Positions 29,123-38,609 of a stretch of 64,000 nt of DNA are shown in pieces. The position numbers and the translations under genes are program-made. Location of the stretch: contig JABXIM010000107.1 in assembly GCA_013373085.1 (NCBI GenBank), forward strand, positions 38,946 to 102,945, written 5' to 3'. Position 1 is the stretch's first letter; each line of letters opens with the position of its first letter. Origin of the DNA: Oceanospirillaceae bacterium. GTDB lineage: Bacteria; Pseudomonadota; Gammaproteobacteria; Pseudomonadales; Balneatricaceae. The notes under the pieces were generated by a model. The model was not told the origin of the DNA. It was given only the letters and a program-made list of their open reading frames with translations, and did no database searches.

Positions 29123-30466
29123 TCAGTCCTCTGCGGCCGGCTTGCGACGCTTCATCGGCGCCATGCCATCACTGGAGACCACCGCGCTGGGCGCGCGGCG
29201 GCGCCTCGGTGGCGTCGTGCTGGCAGCCGGTTTTTCTGCGGGACGTACGGATTTGGACACTGCTCTTTTCTTCACCGGCAGGGGCCGGCGGTCCGGCGCC
29301 ACGGGCTTGGGCGTGATCCCCTTGAACTTGGCCTCCAGCCCCTCCAGCACGTCGAAGTCGATCTGCTGCTGCAGCAGCCGGCGGATACGCGTCAGGCTGT
29401 CCCAGTCCTTGGGCCCCACCAGCGAGGCGGCGTCGCCCTTGGCGCCGGCCCGCCCTGTACGTCCGATACGGTGTACATACTCTTCGCTGTGCTTGGGCAG
29501 GTCGAAATTGATCACCAGCGAGACGTTGAGCAGATCCAGCCCCCGCGAAGCCACGTCGGTCGTCACCAGCACCTGCTGCTGACCGCGACTGAAGCGGTCC
29601 ATGATACGGTTGCGTTCAGCCTGGGAACGGTCGCCACTGAGCGCGGCGGTATTCAAACCACGCTGCGCCAGCCAGGCGGCCAGACGATCGGTATCCTCCC
29701 GCGTCGCGGTAAAAACAATCGCCTGCTGGTAACTCTCCCCCGACAGCAACCGTTCCAGCTGGGCCTGTTTGTGATCCAGGTTGTCACTGAGGAAGAAACG
29801 CTGGCGAATATCCTCGTGCGGCCGGGTCACCGCGTCGATGGCGATTCGTTTCGGGTCCTTCAGCAAATCCGCCGCCAGCGCTTCGGTCTCGGCATGGTCG
29901 AGCGTAGCCGAAAACAGCAGCGTCTGGCGCAGCCGGTGATTGGCCGCGGCGTTTATCTGACGCAACTGATCGGCAAAGCCGAGGTCAAGCATCCGGTCGG
30001 CCTCGTCCAGCACCAGCAGCTCGAGCCCCGCGAGGGCGACGCTGCCCGCGTCGAGGTGATTCGCCAGACGCCCGGGTGTTGCGACGACGAAGTGCGGATC
30101 CCGCCGCAGCGCCTTCTCCTGGTCATTAAAATTTTCGCCGCCCAGGACCAGCGTGCACTTGAACGCGGACCCCGCCAGCAACGCCCGCAGCTGAGCATAG
30201 ACCTGTCCCGCCAGCTCCCGCGTCGGCACCAGCACCAGCACCCGGGGGTCCCGTTTGCTCAGCGCCTTCTGCCGCGTCACCCGCTGCAGTGCCGGCAACA
30301 GGAACGCCAGGGTCTTGCCGGAGCCGGTCTTGGACGAGGCAATCAGGTCACGGCCGGCAATCGCAAACGGAATCGCCTGACGCTGAATCTCGGTGGGCGC
30401 GACGAAGTTGAGCTGATCGAGCAGCTTCAGCAGCCGTTTGTCGAGGGGCAGATCGGAAAAAACCAA
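29123..30466 (-). CDS. DEAD-box ATP-dependent RNA helicase
   Basis: The product is 447 residues from a TTG start, supported by CTGGAG 7 nt upstream and by the family-like N-terminus VFSDLPLDKRLLKLLDQL. An upstream in-frame ATG at 30511 gives a 15-residue extension without family character. Helicase motifs present are [37 protein letters not shown] and [11 protein letters not shown] Lys/Arg/Pro-rich tail from about residue 375 resembles RhlE/SrmB-type helicases of pseudomonads. It probably acts in ribosome biogenesis or RNA turnover. It lies 68 nt downstream of rapA, possibly cotranscribed. Confidence 0.9.
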   Translation of the reverse strand: MVFSDLPLDKRLLKLLDQLNFVAPTEIQRQAIPFAIAGRDLIASSKTGSGKTLAFLLPALQRVTRQKALSKRDPRVLVLVPTRELAGQVYAQLRALLAGSAFKCTLVLGGENFNDQEKALRRDPHFVVATPGRLANHLDAGSVALAGLELLVLDEADRMLDLGFADQLRQINAAANHRLRQTLLFSATLDHAETEALAADLLKDPKRIAIDAVTRPHEDIRQRFFLSDNLDHKQAQLERLLSGESYQQAIVFTATREDTDRLAAWLAQRGLNTAALSGDRSQAERNRIMDRFSRGQQQVLVTTDVASRGLDLLNVSLVINFDLPKHSEEYVHRIGRTGRAGAKGDAASLVGPKDWDSLTRIRRLLQQQIDFDVLEGLEAKFKGITPKPVAPDRRPLPVKKRAVSKSVRPAEKPAASTTPPRRRRAPSAVVSSDGMAPMKRRKPAAED

Positions 30467-30534
30467 ATTGAAACTCCAGTTCAGGGTTGACCGGTCCCGG
30501 GACCGGTACATTCAGCGGAGCCAGGCCAGATGCC

Positions 30535-33399
30535 TCAGCTCACCACGGCCACGCGCAATGCGTCCAGCTTGAGCTCGACCTGTTCGATCTCGGCCAGTAC
30601 CTGCTTACGCTGGTTCCGCAGCGCCTCGACGTCCGACTCGCGAATCGCCGGATTGACCTTGGCCAATGCCTGAAGGCGCTCGATGTCGGCGGCAAAGCGC
30701 GCCTCGGCCTTTGCAACCGCCTCGGTGCGCACGCCTTCATTCTGCGCCGATGCCTTGGCATCGGCTTTCTCGACCAGTTCGGCGATCTGGGCGCGGGCGT
30801 GGTTCACCACCGTCTGGGCGGTGCGGCGCGGCACCCGCTCGGCCAGCTTGTTGAGGTGACCATGAGCGATGATGCCGGTGAGGTCGTTGCCATTGCTGTC
30901 GAGCACCAGCCGTACCGAGCCCTGGGACAGATAGCGCTGCAGCTGCATGGACTTCGGCGCCACGCAATGCAGGCGATAGAAGGCCTCGATCAGCAGGGTG
31001 CCGGCCGGCAGCGGCGGCAGATTGAGACTGCACAAGCTGGTGTTGCCGTAGTCGCCGTCGGCCAACAGCTCCATTGCGCCGCTGACCAGCGGGTGCTCCC
31101 AGGTCAGGAACTGCATATCCTCGCGCGATAGCGCCAGCGAGCGCTGGTAGGTGGCGGTAATGCCATCTTCCGGCAGCCCGGGCAGACTCGACACCGGCAT
31201 ATGATCGCCCGGTGTCAACACTACACTGTCGGCACCGTGGGTCTGCTGCTCGACGCCGAACAGGTCGAACACCCGCTCCATGTAGCCAGCCAGTTCGAGA
31301 CTGCGCGACGCCTCGGCGACTTCTTCGAGAATACGGGCCGCCGGCTCGGGCTGGCACGAGTTCAGCTCCAGTAGCCGGTCGCGACCGGCCTGCAGCTCCG
31401 CTTCCAGCTCTTCGGCACGATGCCGGGTATCGTCCAGCAGCTGCTGCAGCGCCGGCTCGTCGAAGTCTTCCATCAGCGCCTGTAGCCGGGGCGCGAAAGC
31501 CTGGAACAGCGGCTGCGCCGCGGGGCAGCTGCGATTGAAGGCATTGATGCCGAGATCGAACCAGTTCAACAGCACCGCCTGCGGACTTTCGTCGAAATAA
31601 GGCACGTGGATCTGCACGTCATGGCGCTGTCCGATGCGATCGAGGCGGCCGATGCGCTGCTCCAGCAGATCCGGGTTGAGCGGCAGATCGAACATCACCA
31701 GATGGTGTGCGAACTGGAAGTTGCGCCCTTCGCTGCCGATCTCTGAACAGATCAGCACCTGGGCGCTGTCGTCTTCCTCGGCAAAGTAGGCCGCGGCCCG
31801 GTCTCGCTCGAGCAGGCTCATGCCTTCGTGGAACAGCGCGGCGCGCACGCCCTCGTACAGGCGCAGCTGCTTTTCCAGCGCCTTGGCGGTTTCCTTGCGG
31901 GCACAGATCACCAGCGCCTTGTCGTCACGGTGGTCGCGCAGCCAATCCAGCAGCCAGGTGACGCGCGGGTCCCACTCCAGCCAGTCGTCATCGTCGAACA
32001 GGACTTCGGGATGCAGCGTATTCTCCACCGCGGCATCGGCCAGACGTTCGCCGTAGGCGGGCGGCAATGACATCGGGTAGCGGTACAGTTCACGGCGCGG
32101 AAAGCCTTTTACCGCATCGCGGGTGTTGCGGAACAGCACCCGTCCGGTGCCGTGCCGATCGAGCAGGTTGCCGATGGCATCCTCGATCAGGTGCCCGATA
32201 TCGCCCTGCTCCAACTCACTGCGCAGGCGCTCGACCGCCTCGCTGCCGAGGTAATGCTCGAGGGCGCGCACAAGGTCCGGCGCGTCGTGCAGCTGGCTGC
32301 GCACGTCCTCGGCCTGCAGCCGTTCCACCAGATTGCTGATGGTGCGGTACTCGGACTCTTCCTCGCGGAAAGCGCGCAGGTCATGGTAACGGTCCGGGTC
32401 GAGCAGTCGCAGGCGGGCGAAGTGCCCGTCCGGCCCGAGTTGCTCCGGCGTCGCGGTCAGCAGCAGCAGGCCCGGGATGGCCCGCGCCAGCTCCTCGATC
32501 GCCAGATAGCTGTGACTGGCCGCCTCTTCGCTCCAGCCCAGGTGATGGGCCTCGTCGACCACCATCAGGTCCCAGCCGGCCTCGAGCGCCGCCCGACGCC
32601 GGTCGTCGTCGCCGGTAAGGAAGGACAGACTGCAGATCACCAGCTGGGCGCTCTCGAACGGATTGCCATCGTCCGCCATTTCCATCGCGGTGCAGCGTAA
32701 CGGATCGAGGATACTGAACCGCAGGTTGAAGCGACGCAGCATTTCCACCAGCCACTGGTGCACCAGACTGTCCGGCACCACCACCAGCACCCGCTTGGCA
32801 CGGTCACTGAACAGCAGCTGATGCATGATCAACCCGGCCTCCACGGTCTTGCCGAGCCCCACCTCATCGGCCAGCAGGACGCGCGGCGCCGCTCGGCCCG
32901 TCACCTGGCTGGCGATATAGAACTGATGCGGCAGCAGTTGCACGCGACCGCCCAGCAGGCCGTAGACCTCGGAACGGCGATGACGATACTGATGCTCGAG
33001 CGTTTCGACGCGCAGGCGAAAGGCGCTGTTCTTGTCGACCTGGCCGGCGAAAAGACGATCCTGGGGTTTGCTGAAACGCACCCGGCTGTCGAGCTCGAGC
33101 TCTGCCAGCGTCTGCTGGTCGCCGTTCTGATCGACGCCGTGGTAAAAAAGGCAACCGTTGAGTTCCTGCCGTTCGGTGATCTGCAGTTCGATACCGTTGG
33201 TACTCTGAATGCGGTCGCCAACCGGATACTCGACCCGGCTCAGCGGCGCATTGGTGACCGCATAGGTGCGTTGCTCGTCGACCGCCGGGAAGTTGAGGGT
33301 GACGCTACGTCCGGTCTGCTCCACCACCACGCCGAGACCAAGCTCCGCTTCGGTGTTGCTGATCCAGCGCTGACCGGGGAAAAACTGCGACCTTGCCAA
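30535..33399 (-). CDS. rapA: RNA polymerase-associated ATPase RapA (SWI2/SNF2 family)
   Basis: The product has 954 residues (E. coli RapA 968). Tudor-like N-terminal domains (ARSQFFPGQRWISNTEAELG) precede the ATPase core: motif I DEVGLGKTVEAGLIMHQL (about 178-195), DEAH in VVDEAHHLGWS, and LTATPEQLG. Then comes the helicase-C lobe with SEIGSEGRNFQFAHHLVMFD and EQRIGRLDRIGQ, and the long C-terminal RapA-specific region. RapA binds core RNA polymerase and promotes its recycling after termination. It diverges from the second DEAD-box gene at 33576. Confidence 0.96.
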   Translation of the reverse strand: MARSQFFPGQRWISNTEAELGLGVVVEQTGRSVTLNFPAVDEQRTYAVTNAPLSRVEYPVGDRIQSTNGIELQITERQELNGCLFYHGVDQNGDQQTLAELELDSRVRFSKPQDRLFAGQVDKNSAFRLRVETLEHQYRHRRSEVYGLLGGRVQLLPHQFYIASQVTGRAAPRVLLADEVGLGKTVEAGLIMHQLLFSDRAKRVLVVVPDSLVHQWLVEMLRRFNLRFSILDPLRCTAMEMADDGNPFESAQLVICSLSFLTGDDDRRRAALEAGWDLMVVDEAHHLGWSEEAASHSYLAIEELARAIPGLLLLTATPEQLGPDGHFARLRLLDPDRYHDLRAFREEESEYRTISNLVERLQAEDVRSQLHDAPDLVRALEHYLGSEAVERLRSELEQGDIGHLIEDAIGNLLDRHGTGRVLFRNTRDAVKGFPRRELYRYPMSLPPAYGERLADAAVENTLHPEVLFDDDDWLEWDPRVTWLLDWLRDHRDDKALVICARKETAKALEKQLRLYEGVRAALFHEGMSLLERDRAAAYFAEEDDSAQVLICSEIGSEGRNFQFAHHLVMFDLPLNPDLLEQRIGRLDRIGQRHDVQIHVPYFDESPQAVLLNWFDLGINAFNRSCPAAQPLFQAFAPRLQALMEDFDEPALQQLLDDTRHRAEELEAELQAGRDRLLELNSCQPEPAARILEEVAEASRSLELAGYMERVFDLFGVEQQTHGADSVVLTPGDHMPVSSLPGLPEDGITATYQRSLALSREDMQFLTWEHPLVSGAMELLADGDYGNTSLCSLNLPPLPAGTLLIEAFYRLHCVAPKSMQLQRYLSQGSVRLVLDSNGNDLTGIIAHGHLNKLAERVPRRTAQTVVNHARAQIAELVEKADAKASAQNEGVRTEAVAKAEARFAADIERLQALAKVNPAIRESDVEALRNQRKQVLAEIEQVELKLDALRVAVVS

Positions 33400-33575
33400 T
33401 GTACTCTACTCGCTTTCGCTGCTGTGTATCGAAGGGCTGCGAATGATAGGGGCTGTGGCACCGCCTAACAAGTCGAATCCGGAACACGCCGGACAAATAA
33501 ATCCGCGCCTGCCCCCTTGCTATTGCGTTATCCTATGCAACCACTCAAACAGTTTAGCTGGCGAACTCCCGAACG

Positions 33576-34841
33576 ATGTCCTTTCTCGACCTGGATCTGG
33601 ATCTTGAACTGCAACAACAGCTGATCGAAACCGGCTTTACCGAGCCGACCGCGATTCAGCGCCAAGCCATTCCGGCCATCCTCGACGGGCAGGACCTGCT
33701 CGCCACCGCGCCCACCGGCAGCGGCAAGACGCTGGCTTACCTGCTACCGGCACTGCAGCACCTGCTCGACCAGCCGGAACGGAAAGGCATCTCGCCGCGG
33801 GCGCTGGTGCTGGCGCCGACGCGGGAACTGGCCAGCCAGATCCTGCGGGTGGCGACGCCGTTGTGCGAGGCGCTGGAGCTGGTGTGCGCCCAGGTTGTTG
33901 GCGGGGTTCCGTACGGCAACCAGAAGCAGTTGCTCGAGGACGGCATGGACCTGCTGGTCGCCACCCCCGGCCGGTTGCTGGAACTGGACGAAAAAGGCTG
34001 GCTGGATCTTTCGGAGGCGACATACGCCGTCATCGACGAAGCCGACCGGATGCTGGACCTGGGCTTCCAGGACCCGCTCAAGGCGGTTGCCAGCCTGCTT
34101 CCCCTGGAACACCAGACGCTGATGTTCTCCGCCACGCTCGAGTCGGACGCCATCGTGCAGCTGGCCGGGGCGCTGCTGCGCCCGGATGCGGCCCGCGTAG
34201 CCGTCAGCGAGGCCCGTGCGGTGGCCGGTCATATCGAGCATGCGATCCTGCGTGCCGACAACGAGGCGCACAAGCTGGCGCTGTTCAAGGCCCTGATCAG
34301 CGACCCGGCGATCGACCAGGCACTGGTGTTTGTCGCCAGCCGCAAGCAGGTCGAACAGTGGGTCGCCATCGTCCGCGAACTGGGCATCATGTGCGATGGA
34401 CTGCACGGCGAGATGAACCAGGGCGAGCGCACCCTGCATATCAAGCAGCTGCGCCGTGGCCGTCTCAAGGTGCTGGTGGCCACCGACGTCGCGTCCCGCG
34501 GGCTGGACCTCGCACGTATCAGCCACGTTATCAATCTCAACCTGCCGCTGAAGGCCGATACCTATGTCCACCGCGCCGGCCGCGCCGGCCGGGATGGCAG
34601 CAGCGGCACGGTCTGGTCGATCGTCGACACTCCCGACTGGCCCAAGGTGGGGCGTATCGAACGCTACCTCAACCAGGCACTGCGGCGGATGAAGCTGAAA
34701 GGCCTGGAGCCTGCGAAACCGGAGCCGGCACCGGTCCGCAAGGCGAAAAAGCCCAAAACCAAGGCGAAAGGCGGCAAGAAAGCCGCCACCAAAGCAGCCC
34801 CGGCCCGCAAAAAACCGGCAGCCAAGAAGAGAAGTGCATAA
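33576..34841 (+). CDS. SrmB-like DEAD-box RNA helicase
   Basis: The product is a 421-residue SF2 helicase. Motifs are TAIQRQAIP (Q), TAPTGSGKT (I), APTRELASQ (Ia), [13 protein letters not shown] (II), FSATLES (III) and HRAGRAGRDGSSG (VI). The C-terminal 45 residues are almost all Lys, Ala and Pro (KAKKPKTKAKGGKK-type), an RNA-binding tail. The closest functional comparison is SrmB, which assists 50S assembly, but RhlB/RhlE subgroups cannot be excluded. It diverges from rapA across 176 nt and is followed by a hairpin. Confidence 0.9.
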   Translation: MSFLDLDLDLELQQQLIETGFTEPTAIQRQAIPAILDGQDLLATAPTGSGKTLAYLLPALQHLLDQPERKGISPRALVLAPTRELASQILRVATPLCEALELVCAQVVGGVPYGNQKQLLEDGMDLLVATPGRLLELDEKGWLDLSEATYAVIDEADRMLDLGFQDPLKAVASLLPLEHQTLMFSATLESDAIVQLAGALLRPDAARVAVSEARAVAGHIEHAILRADNEAHKLALFKALISDPAIDQALVFVASRKQVEQWVAIVRELGIMCDGLHGEMNQGERTLHIKQLRRGRLKVLVATDVASRGLDLARISHVINLNLPLKADTYVHRAGRAGRDGSSGTVWSIVDTPDWPKVGRIERYLNQALRRMKLKGLEPAKPEPAPVRKAKKPKTKAKGGKKAATKAAPARKKPAAKKRSA

Positions 34842-34896
34842 TCTACTTTAACTTCCCTCAACAACCGGCTACATTCTGAACATTAATTGAAGCTGA

Positions 34897-34942
34897 ATGC
34901 CCCGTCTGCAGCAGTACCGCCGGGGCATCACCGTTGATTTTT
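34897..34942 (+). terminator. Hairpin with downstream T-run after SrmB-like gene
   Basis: An 8-bp stem ATGCCCCG (34897-34904) / CGGGGCAT (34921-34928) is followed after about 8 nt by six T residues (34937-34942). The loop is long (16 nt), so efficiency is uncertain. Confidence 0.5.
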
Positions 34943-34969
34943 TCGTCACCAGGGACCTGTTCAGAACGG

Positions 34970-35572
34970 ATGTTGAGCACCGACGAGACTGTGGCCGCTG
35001 CAGCCACTCGCACCCAGGCTTCGTGCCCGCTGTGGCGCAGGTCCACTCTGGCGTTCGGACTCGCGGCCCTGTTGCTGCAGGGGTGCGCCGGCACCGCACC
35101 ACCCAAGACCCAGGCCCTGACTGCGCGTCCGGCAATCACCAGTCCGTCTTCCGACAACTTCAGCGTCATCCGGCGACTCTATGCCCAGCATGCCAGCTGG
35201 CGAGGGACCCCATACCGCCTGGGTGGCGAGAGCCGCAGCGGTATCGATTGCTCGGCGCTTATCCAGCAGACCTTCCGCGATCAGTTCGATCTCGAGTTGC
35301 CCCGCACCACCGAGGACCTCGTCAAGATCGGCGCCCCGGTCAGCCTCGAGGAACTCAGCCCGGGCGACCTGGTTTTCTTCCGTACCGGCCGTCGCACCCG
35401 CCACGCCGGCATCTACATCGAGGACGGCAGGTTTCTGCACGCATCCAGTCGCAAGGGTGTCATTATCTCCCGCCTCGACAATCCCTACTGGTCGCGCCAC
35501 TACTGGACTGCACGCCGCCCCGAAACGACGCCGATATCGGCAACGGCCCGAGGCTCCCGCGACCAGGGATAA
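34970..35572 (+). CDS. NlpC/P60 family lipoprotein (peptidoglycan endopeptidase)
   Basis: The product is about 200 residues from the ATG at 34970. A hydrophobic N-terminal segment ends in the lipobox LLLQGC, indicating an outer-membrane or periplasmic lipoprotein. The NlpC/P60 papain-like domain follows. The catalytic Cys is in GIDCSALIQQTF, the first His in TRHAGIYIEDG, and a second polar residue region is HASSRKGVIIS. Such enzymes (Spr/MepS, NlpC) cleave stem-peptide cross-links. A TTG at 34934 could extend the protein by 12 residues, but the ATG gives the more normal signal peptide. Confidence 0.88.
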   Translation: MLSTDETVAAAATRTQASCPLWRRSTLAFGLAALLLQGCAGTAPPKTQALTARPAITSPSSDNFSVIRRLYAQHASWRGTPYRLGGESRSGIDCSALIQQTFRDQFDLELPRTTEDLVKIGAPVSLEELSPGDLVFFRTGRRTRHAGIYIEDGRFLHASSRKGVIISRLDNPYWSRHYWTARRPETTPISATARGSRDQG

Positions 35573-35608
35573 ACATGCGGGCCGGTATCGGCCTGCGCGC
35601 CGCCGTCT

Positions 35609-35622
35609 GCTACTTCGGTAGC
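35609..35622. promoter_or_regulatory. Candidate operator palindrome CTAC-TTCG-GTAG (site 1)
   Basis: The 14-bp GCTACTTCGGTAGC is a perfect inverted repeat with a 4-nt centre. It lies about 82 nt upstream of the PQQ-associated substrate-binding protein gene and 10 nt before a TACTAT hexamer that could be a -10 element. Near-identical sites occur at 41015-41026 and 46539-46550, both upstream of genes of the same predicted regulon. Confidence 0.5.
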
Positions 35623-35704
35623 ACTCGAACGGTACTATGTGCATATTCCGCCCCAACCGCCGTGCAGCTTAAGCTGATCGAAAACTACAAGATCACGCAC
35701 GGCA

Positions 35705-36898
35705 ATGAAAACCCCTCGCCTCTTCAAGACATGCCTGCTGGCACTGACACTGCTCGGCGGCGCAGCACAGGCATCCGACCCGCTTTCGGTCGAAGTCGGC
35801 TACCTTAGCTACCGCCCTCCGACACCGCCGGCACTTTCGAATATTCTGCCGGAAGCGCGCGACACCGGCCTGCGTGGTGCCGAGCTCGGCATCGCGGACA
35901 GCAATACCACCGGTCGTTTTCTCAACCAGCGCTACCAGCTGCAGAATCTCAGGGGCGAAGACCCCGAAGCACTCGTGCAGCAGGCTGAAGCGCTGAAGCG
36001 CTCAGGTGTCCGCCTGTTCGTCGCAGACCTGCCCGCCCCCCAGCTCAGAGCCCTGAGTCAGCGTCTGGGCCCCGACACGCTTATTTTCAACGCCGGCAGC
36101 GCCGACGATGCCCTGCGCCGGGAACAGTGTCTGGCAAACGTTCTGCACACGCTGCCGAGCCGGGCCATGCTGAGCGATGCGCTGGCCCAGTGGCTGGCGG
36201 CCCGGCAATGGCGCGACTGGTTGCTGATTGTCGGCGACCAGCCTGAGGACAGAGCCTTTGCCGATGCCCTGCACCGATCCGCCGGGCGTTTTGGTGGCCG
36301 CATCGTCGACGAAAAAGCCTGGAGCTTCGATACTGACCTGCGCCGCACCGCCCAGAAAGAGATGCCGCTCTTCACCCAGGGGTCGGATTACGATGTGGTA
36401 CTGGTCGCCGACGAGCGTGGCGACTTCGGCGAGTACGTTCTTTATAACAGCTGGTTTCCGCGCCCGGTCGCGGGCACTCAGGGCCTGACCCCGGTGGCCT
36501 GGCATCGGGTGGTCGAGCAGTGGGGCGCGGCCCAGCTGCAAAGCCGCTTCGAGACACTGGCCGGCCGCTGGATGGACAGTCGTGACTATGCGGCCTGGGC
36601 CGCCGTACGCTCCATCGCGGAGGCCGTGACGCAACTGGGTAGCGCGGATCCCGAGCCGGTGCGCGATTTCCTGCTGTCGGACCGCTTTCAGCTGGCTGCA
36701 TTCAAGGGACGTAAACTCAGTTACCGCCCCTGGAGCGGTCAGTTGAGGCAGCCCATCCCGCTGGTACATCCCCGTGCCCTGGTCTCGCAGTCACCACAAG
36801 AGGGCATTCTGCATCCCAACACCGATCTCGACAGCCTGGGCTTCGATGCACCGGAAAGCCAGTGCGCCCCGCTATACGCCAAAGGAGAAGAACGATAA
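35705..36898 (+). CDS. PQQ-catabolism-associated ABC substrate-binding protein
   Basis: The product is a 397-residue periplasmic protein. The signal peptide ends near residue 23 (GGAAQA, then SDPL). A type-I periplasmic-binding fold follows, of the branched-chain-amino-acid receptor kind (VEVGYLSYRPPTPP, LLIVGDQPEDRAFADALHRS, DVVLVADERGDFGEYVLYN). It matches the family of substrate-binding proteins consistently found beside PQQ-dependent alcohol dehydrogenases. Its ligand is unknown. Its TAA stop shares bases with the next ATG (TAATG), and it heads a tightly coupled four-gene operon preceded by a candidate operator palindrome. Confidence 0.85.
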   Translation: MKTPRLFKTCLLALTLLGGAAQASDPLSVEVGYLSYRPPTPPALSNILPEARDTGLRGAELGIADSNTTGRFLNQRYQLQNLRGEDPEALVQQAEALKRSGVRLFVADLPAPQLRALSQRLGPDTLIFNAGSADDALRREQCLANVLHTLPSRAMLSDALAQWLAARQWRDWLLIVGDQPEDRAFADALHRSAGRFGGRIVDEKAWSFDTDLRRTAQKEMPLFTQGSDYDVVLVADERGDFGEYVLYNSWFPRPVAGTQGLTPVAWHRVVEQWGAAQLQSRFETLAGRWMDSRDYAAWAAVRSIAEAVTQLGSADPEPVRDFLLSDRFQLAAFKGRKLSYRPWSGQLRQPIPLVHPRALVSQSPQEGILHPNTDLDSLGFDAPESQCAPLYAKGEER

Positions 36899-37872
36899 TG
36901 AAAACCTTGAGCCGAAAAGCAGTCCTGGGCCTTGCCTGTGTCCTGATGCTGGCACCGGCGGTACAGGCCGAGGTCGCCTATGTATCGAACGAAAAGGACG
37001 ACACTCTGTCTGTGATCGACCTCAACAGCCTCGAGGTCATCGAAACCGTCGATGTCGGCCAACGCCCGCGCGGTATCACGCTGTCGAAGGATGGCAAAAA
37101 ACTGTTCATCTGCGCCAGCGACTCCGACACCGTACAGGTAATGGATCTGGCCAGCCACCGCATCATCGCCAACCTGCCTTCTGGCGAGGACCCGGAACAG
37201 TTCGCCCTGCATCCCAACAACAAGCTGCTCTATATCGCCAACGAGGACGACGCCCTGGTGACGGTGGTCGACGTCGACAACCACGAGGTGCTGGCACAGA
37301 TCGATGTCGGCGTGGAACCGGAGGGCATGGCAGTGAGCCCCGACGGCAAATGGGTCGTCAACACCAGCGAAACCACCAGTATGCTGCATTGGATCGACAC
37401 CGCGACCAACGAACTGGTCGACAACACCCTCGTCGACCAGCGGCCGCGTCACGTCGAGTTCAGCCGCGACGCTTCGACCCTCTGGGCCAGCGCCGAGATC
37501 GGCGGTTCTGTTGCGGTGGTCGATGTCGCGACACGTAAGATTGTCAAAAAGCTGACCTTCGAGATCCGCGGCGTGCATCCGGACAAGATCCAGCCGGTGG
37601 GCGTCAAGCTTACGTCCGACGGCCGCTACGCCTTCATTGCCCTGGGACCGGCCAATCATGTCGCGGTGGTCGACGCCAAAACCTTCGAGGTGCTGGACTA
37701 TCTCCTGGTGGGCCGGCGCGTGTGGCACCTGGAGTTCAACAGCGACGAATCCAGGCTGCTGACCACCAACGGCGTCAGCGGCGATGTTTCGGTCATCGAC
37801 GTCGCCGACCTCAAGGTCATCAAGTCAATCAAGGTCGGCCGCTATCCCTGGGGCCTGGCGGTGAAGTCCTGA
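36898..37872 (+). CDS. YVTN-repeat beta-propeller protein, PQQ-catabolism associated
   Basis: The product is a 324-residue secreted protein. The signal peptide ends near VQA (about residue 23). About seven repeats of roughly 42 residues follow, each with a VIDxxxxxVxxxIxVGxxPxG pattern (for example DTLSVIDLNSLEVIETVDVG and HVAVVDAKTFEVLDYLLVG). This is the beta-propeller family that accompanies PQQ alcohol dehydrogenase ABC systems. It probably works in the periplasm as a binding or scaffold protein. AAAGGAG precedes the ATG. Its TGA overlaps the ATG of the ATPase gene (TGATG). Confidence 0.9.
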   Translation: MKTLSRKAVLGLACVLMLAPAVQAEVAYVSNEKDDTLSVIDLNSLEVIETVDVGQRPRGITLSKDGKKLFICASDSDTVQVMDLASHRIIANLPSGEDPEQFALHPNNKLLYIANEDDALVTVVDVDNHEVLAQIDVGVEPEGMAVSPDGKWVVNTSETTSMLHWIDTATNELVDNTLVDQRPRHVEFSRDASTLWASAEIGGSVAVVDVATRKIVKKLTFEIRGVHPDKIQPVGVKLTSDGRYAFIALGPANHVAVVDAKTFEVLDYLLVGRRVWHLEFNSDESRLLTTNGVSGDVSVIDVADLKVIKSIKVGRYPWGLAVKS

Positions 37873-38609
37873 TGAGCATCGCGGTCGAACACCTCGGCTT
37901 TCGCTACGGCAGACGGGTTGCACTCGAAGCCGTCGATTTCGAACTTCAACCGGGTTCCTTTACCGCCCTGCTGGGACCAAACGGCGCCGGCAAAACCACC
38001 CTGTTCGCGCTGCTGACGCGTCTTTACGCCCTGCAGGAAGGCGAGATCCGTCTGCTTGGTCGTTCGATTCGCCAGCACCCTGCCGAGGCAATGCGCCAGC
38101 TCGGCGTGGTCTTCCAGCAGAGTACCCTGGACCTCGATCTCACCGTGATGCAGAACCTCGACTACCACGGCGCGCTGCATGGCCTGGGGCGGCGCGAAAT
38201 CCGCACCCGCGCCACCGCGGAGCTCGAGCGACTGGGTCTGATCGAGCGCCTGCACGACCGGGTTCGCGATCTCAATGGCGGGCACCGTCGCCGCGTCGAG
38301 ATCGCCCGCGCCCTGCTGCACCGGCCTTCGATGCTGCTGCTCGACGAGGCCACCGTGGGACTCGATACCCGCACCCGTGCCGACCTCAACGCCTATGTCC
38401 GCCGCCTGTGCCGGGACCAGAAGCTATGTGTGCTCTGGGCCACCCACCTGATCGAGGAAATCGCCGCAGACGACCGCGTGTTGCTGCTGCATCAGGGGCG
38501 GCTGCTCGCCGATGCCCGCGGCGACCAGTTGTGTCTCAACACCGGCAGCAACACCCTGGCCGAGGCGTTCGACCGCTATACGGCCCCGACATCGGAGCAC
38601 GCCGCATGA
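37872..38609 (+). CDS. ABC transporter ATP-binding protein, PQQ-catabolism associated
   Basis: The product is a 245-residue ATPase. Walker A is LLGPNGAGKTTLF (about 35-47), with a Q-loop in LGVVFQQSTLDLDLTVMQN. The signature region LNGGHRRRVEIARAL has LNGGH in place of the usual LSGGQ. Walker B is LLLDEATVGLD, with the H-loop in WATHLIEE. It belongs to the ABC-2/CcmA-like exporter ATPases linked to PQQ-dependent alcohol oxidation. It pairs with the permease that starts within its stop codon (ATGA). The transported substrate is unknown; export of a toxic intermediate or a cofactor is a reasonable guess. Confidence 0.9.
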   Translation: MSIAVEHLGFRYGRRVALEAVDFELQPGSFTALLGPNGAGKTTLFALLTRLYALQEGEIRLLGRSIRQHPAEAMRQLGVVFQQSTLDLDLTVMQNLDYHGALHGLGRREIRTRATAELERLGLIERLHDRVRDLNGGHRRRVEIARALLHRPSMLLLDEATVGLDTRTRADLNAYVRRLCRDQKLCVLWATHLIEEIAADDRVLLLHQGRLLADARGDQLCLNTGSNTLAEAFDRYTAPTSEHAA

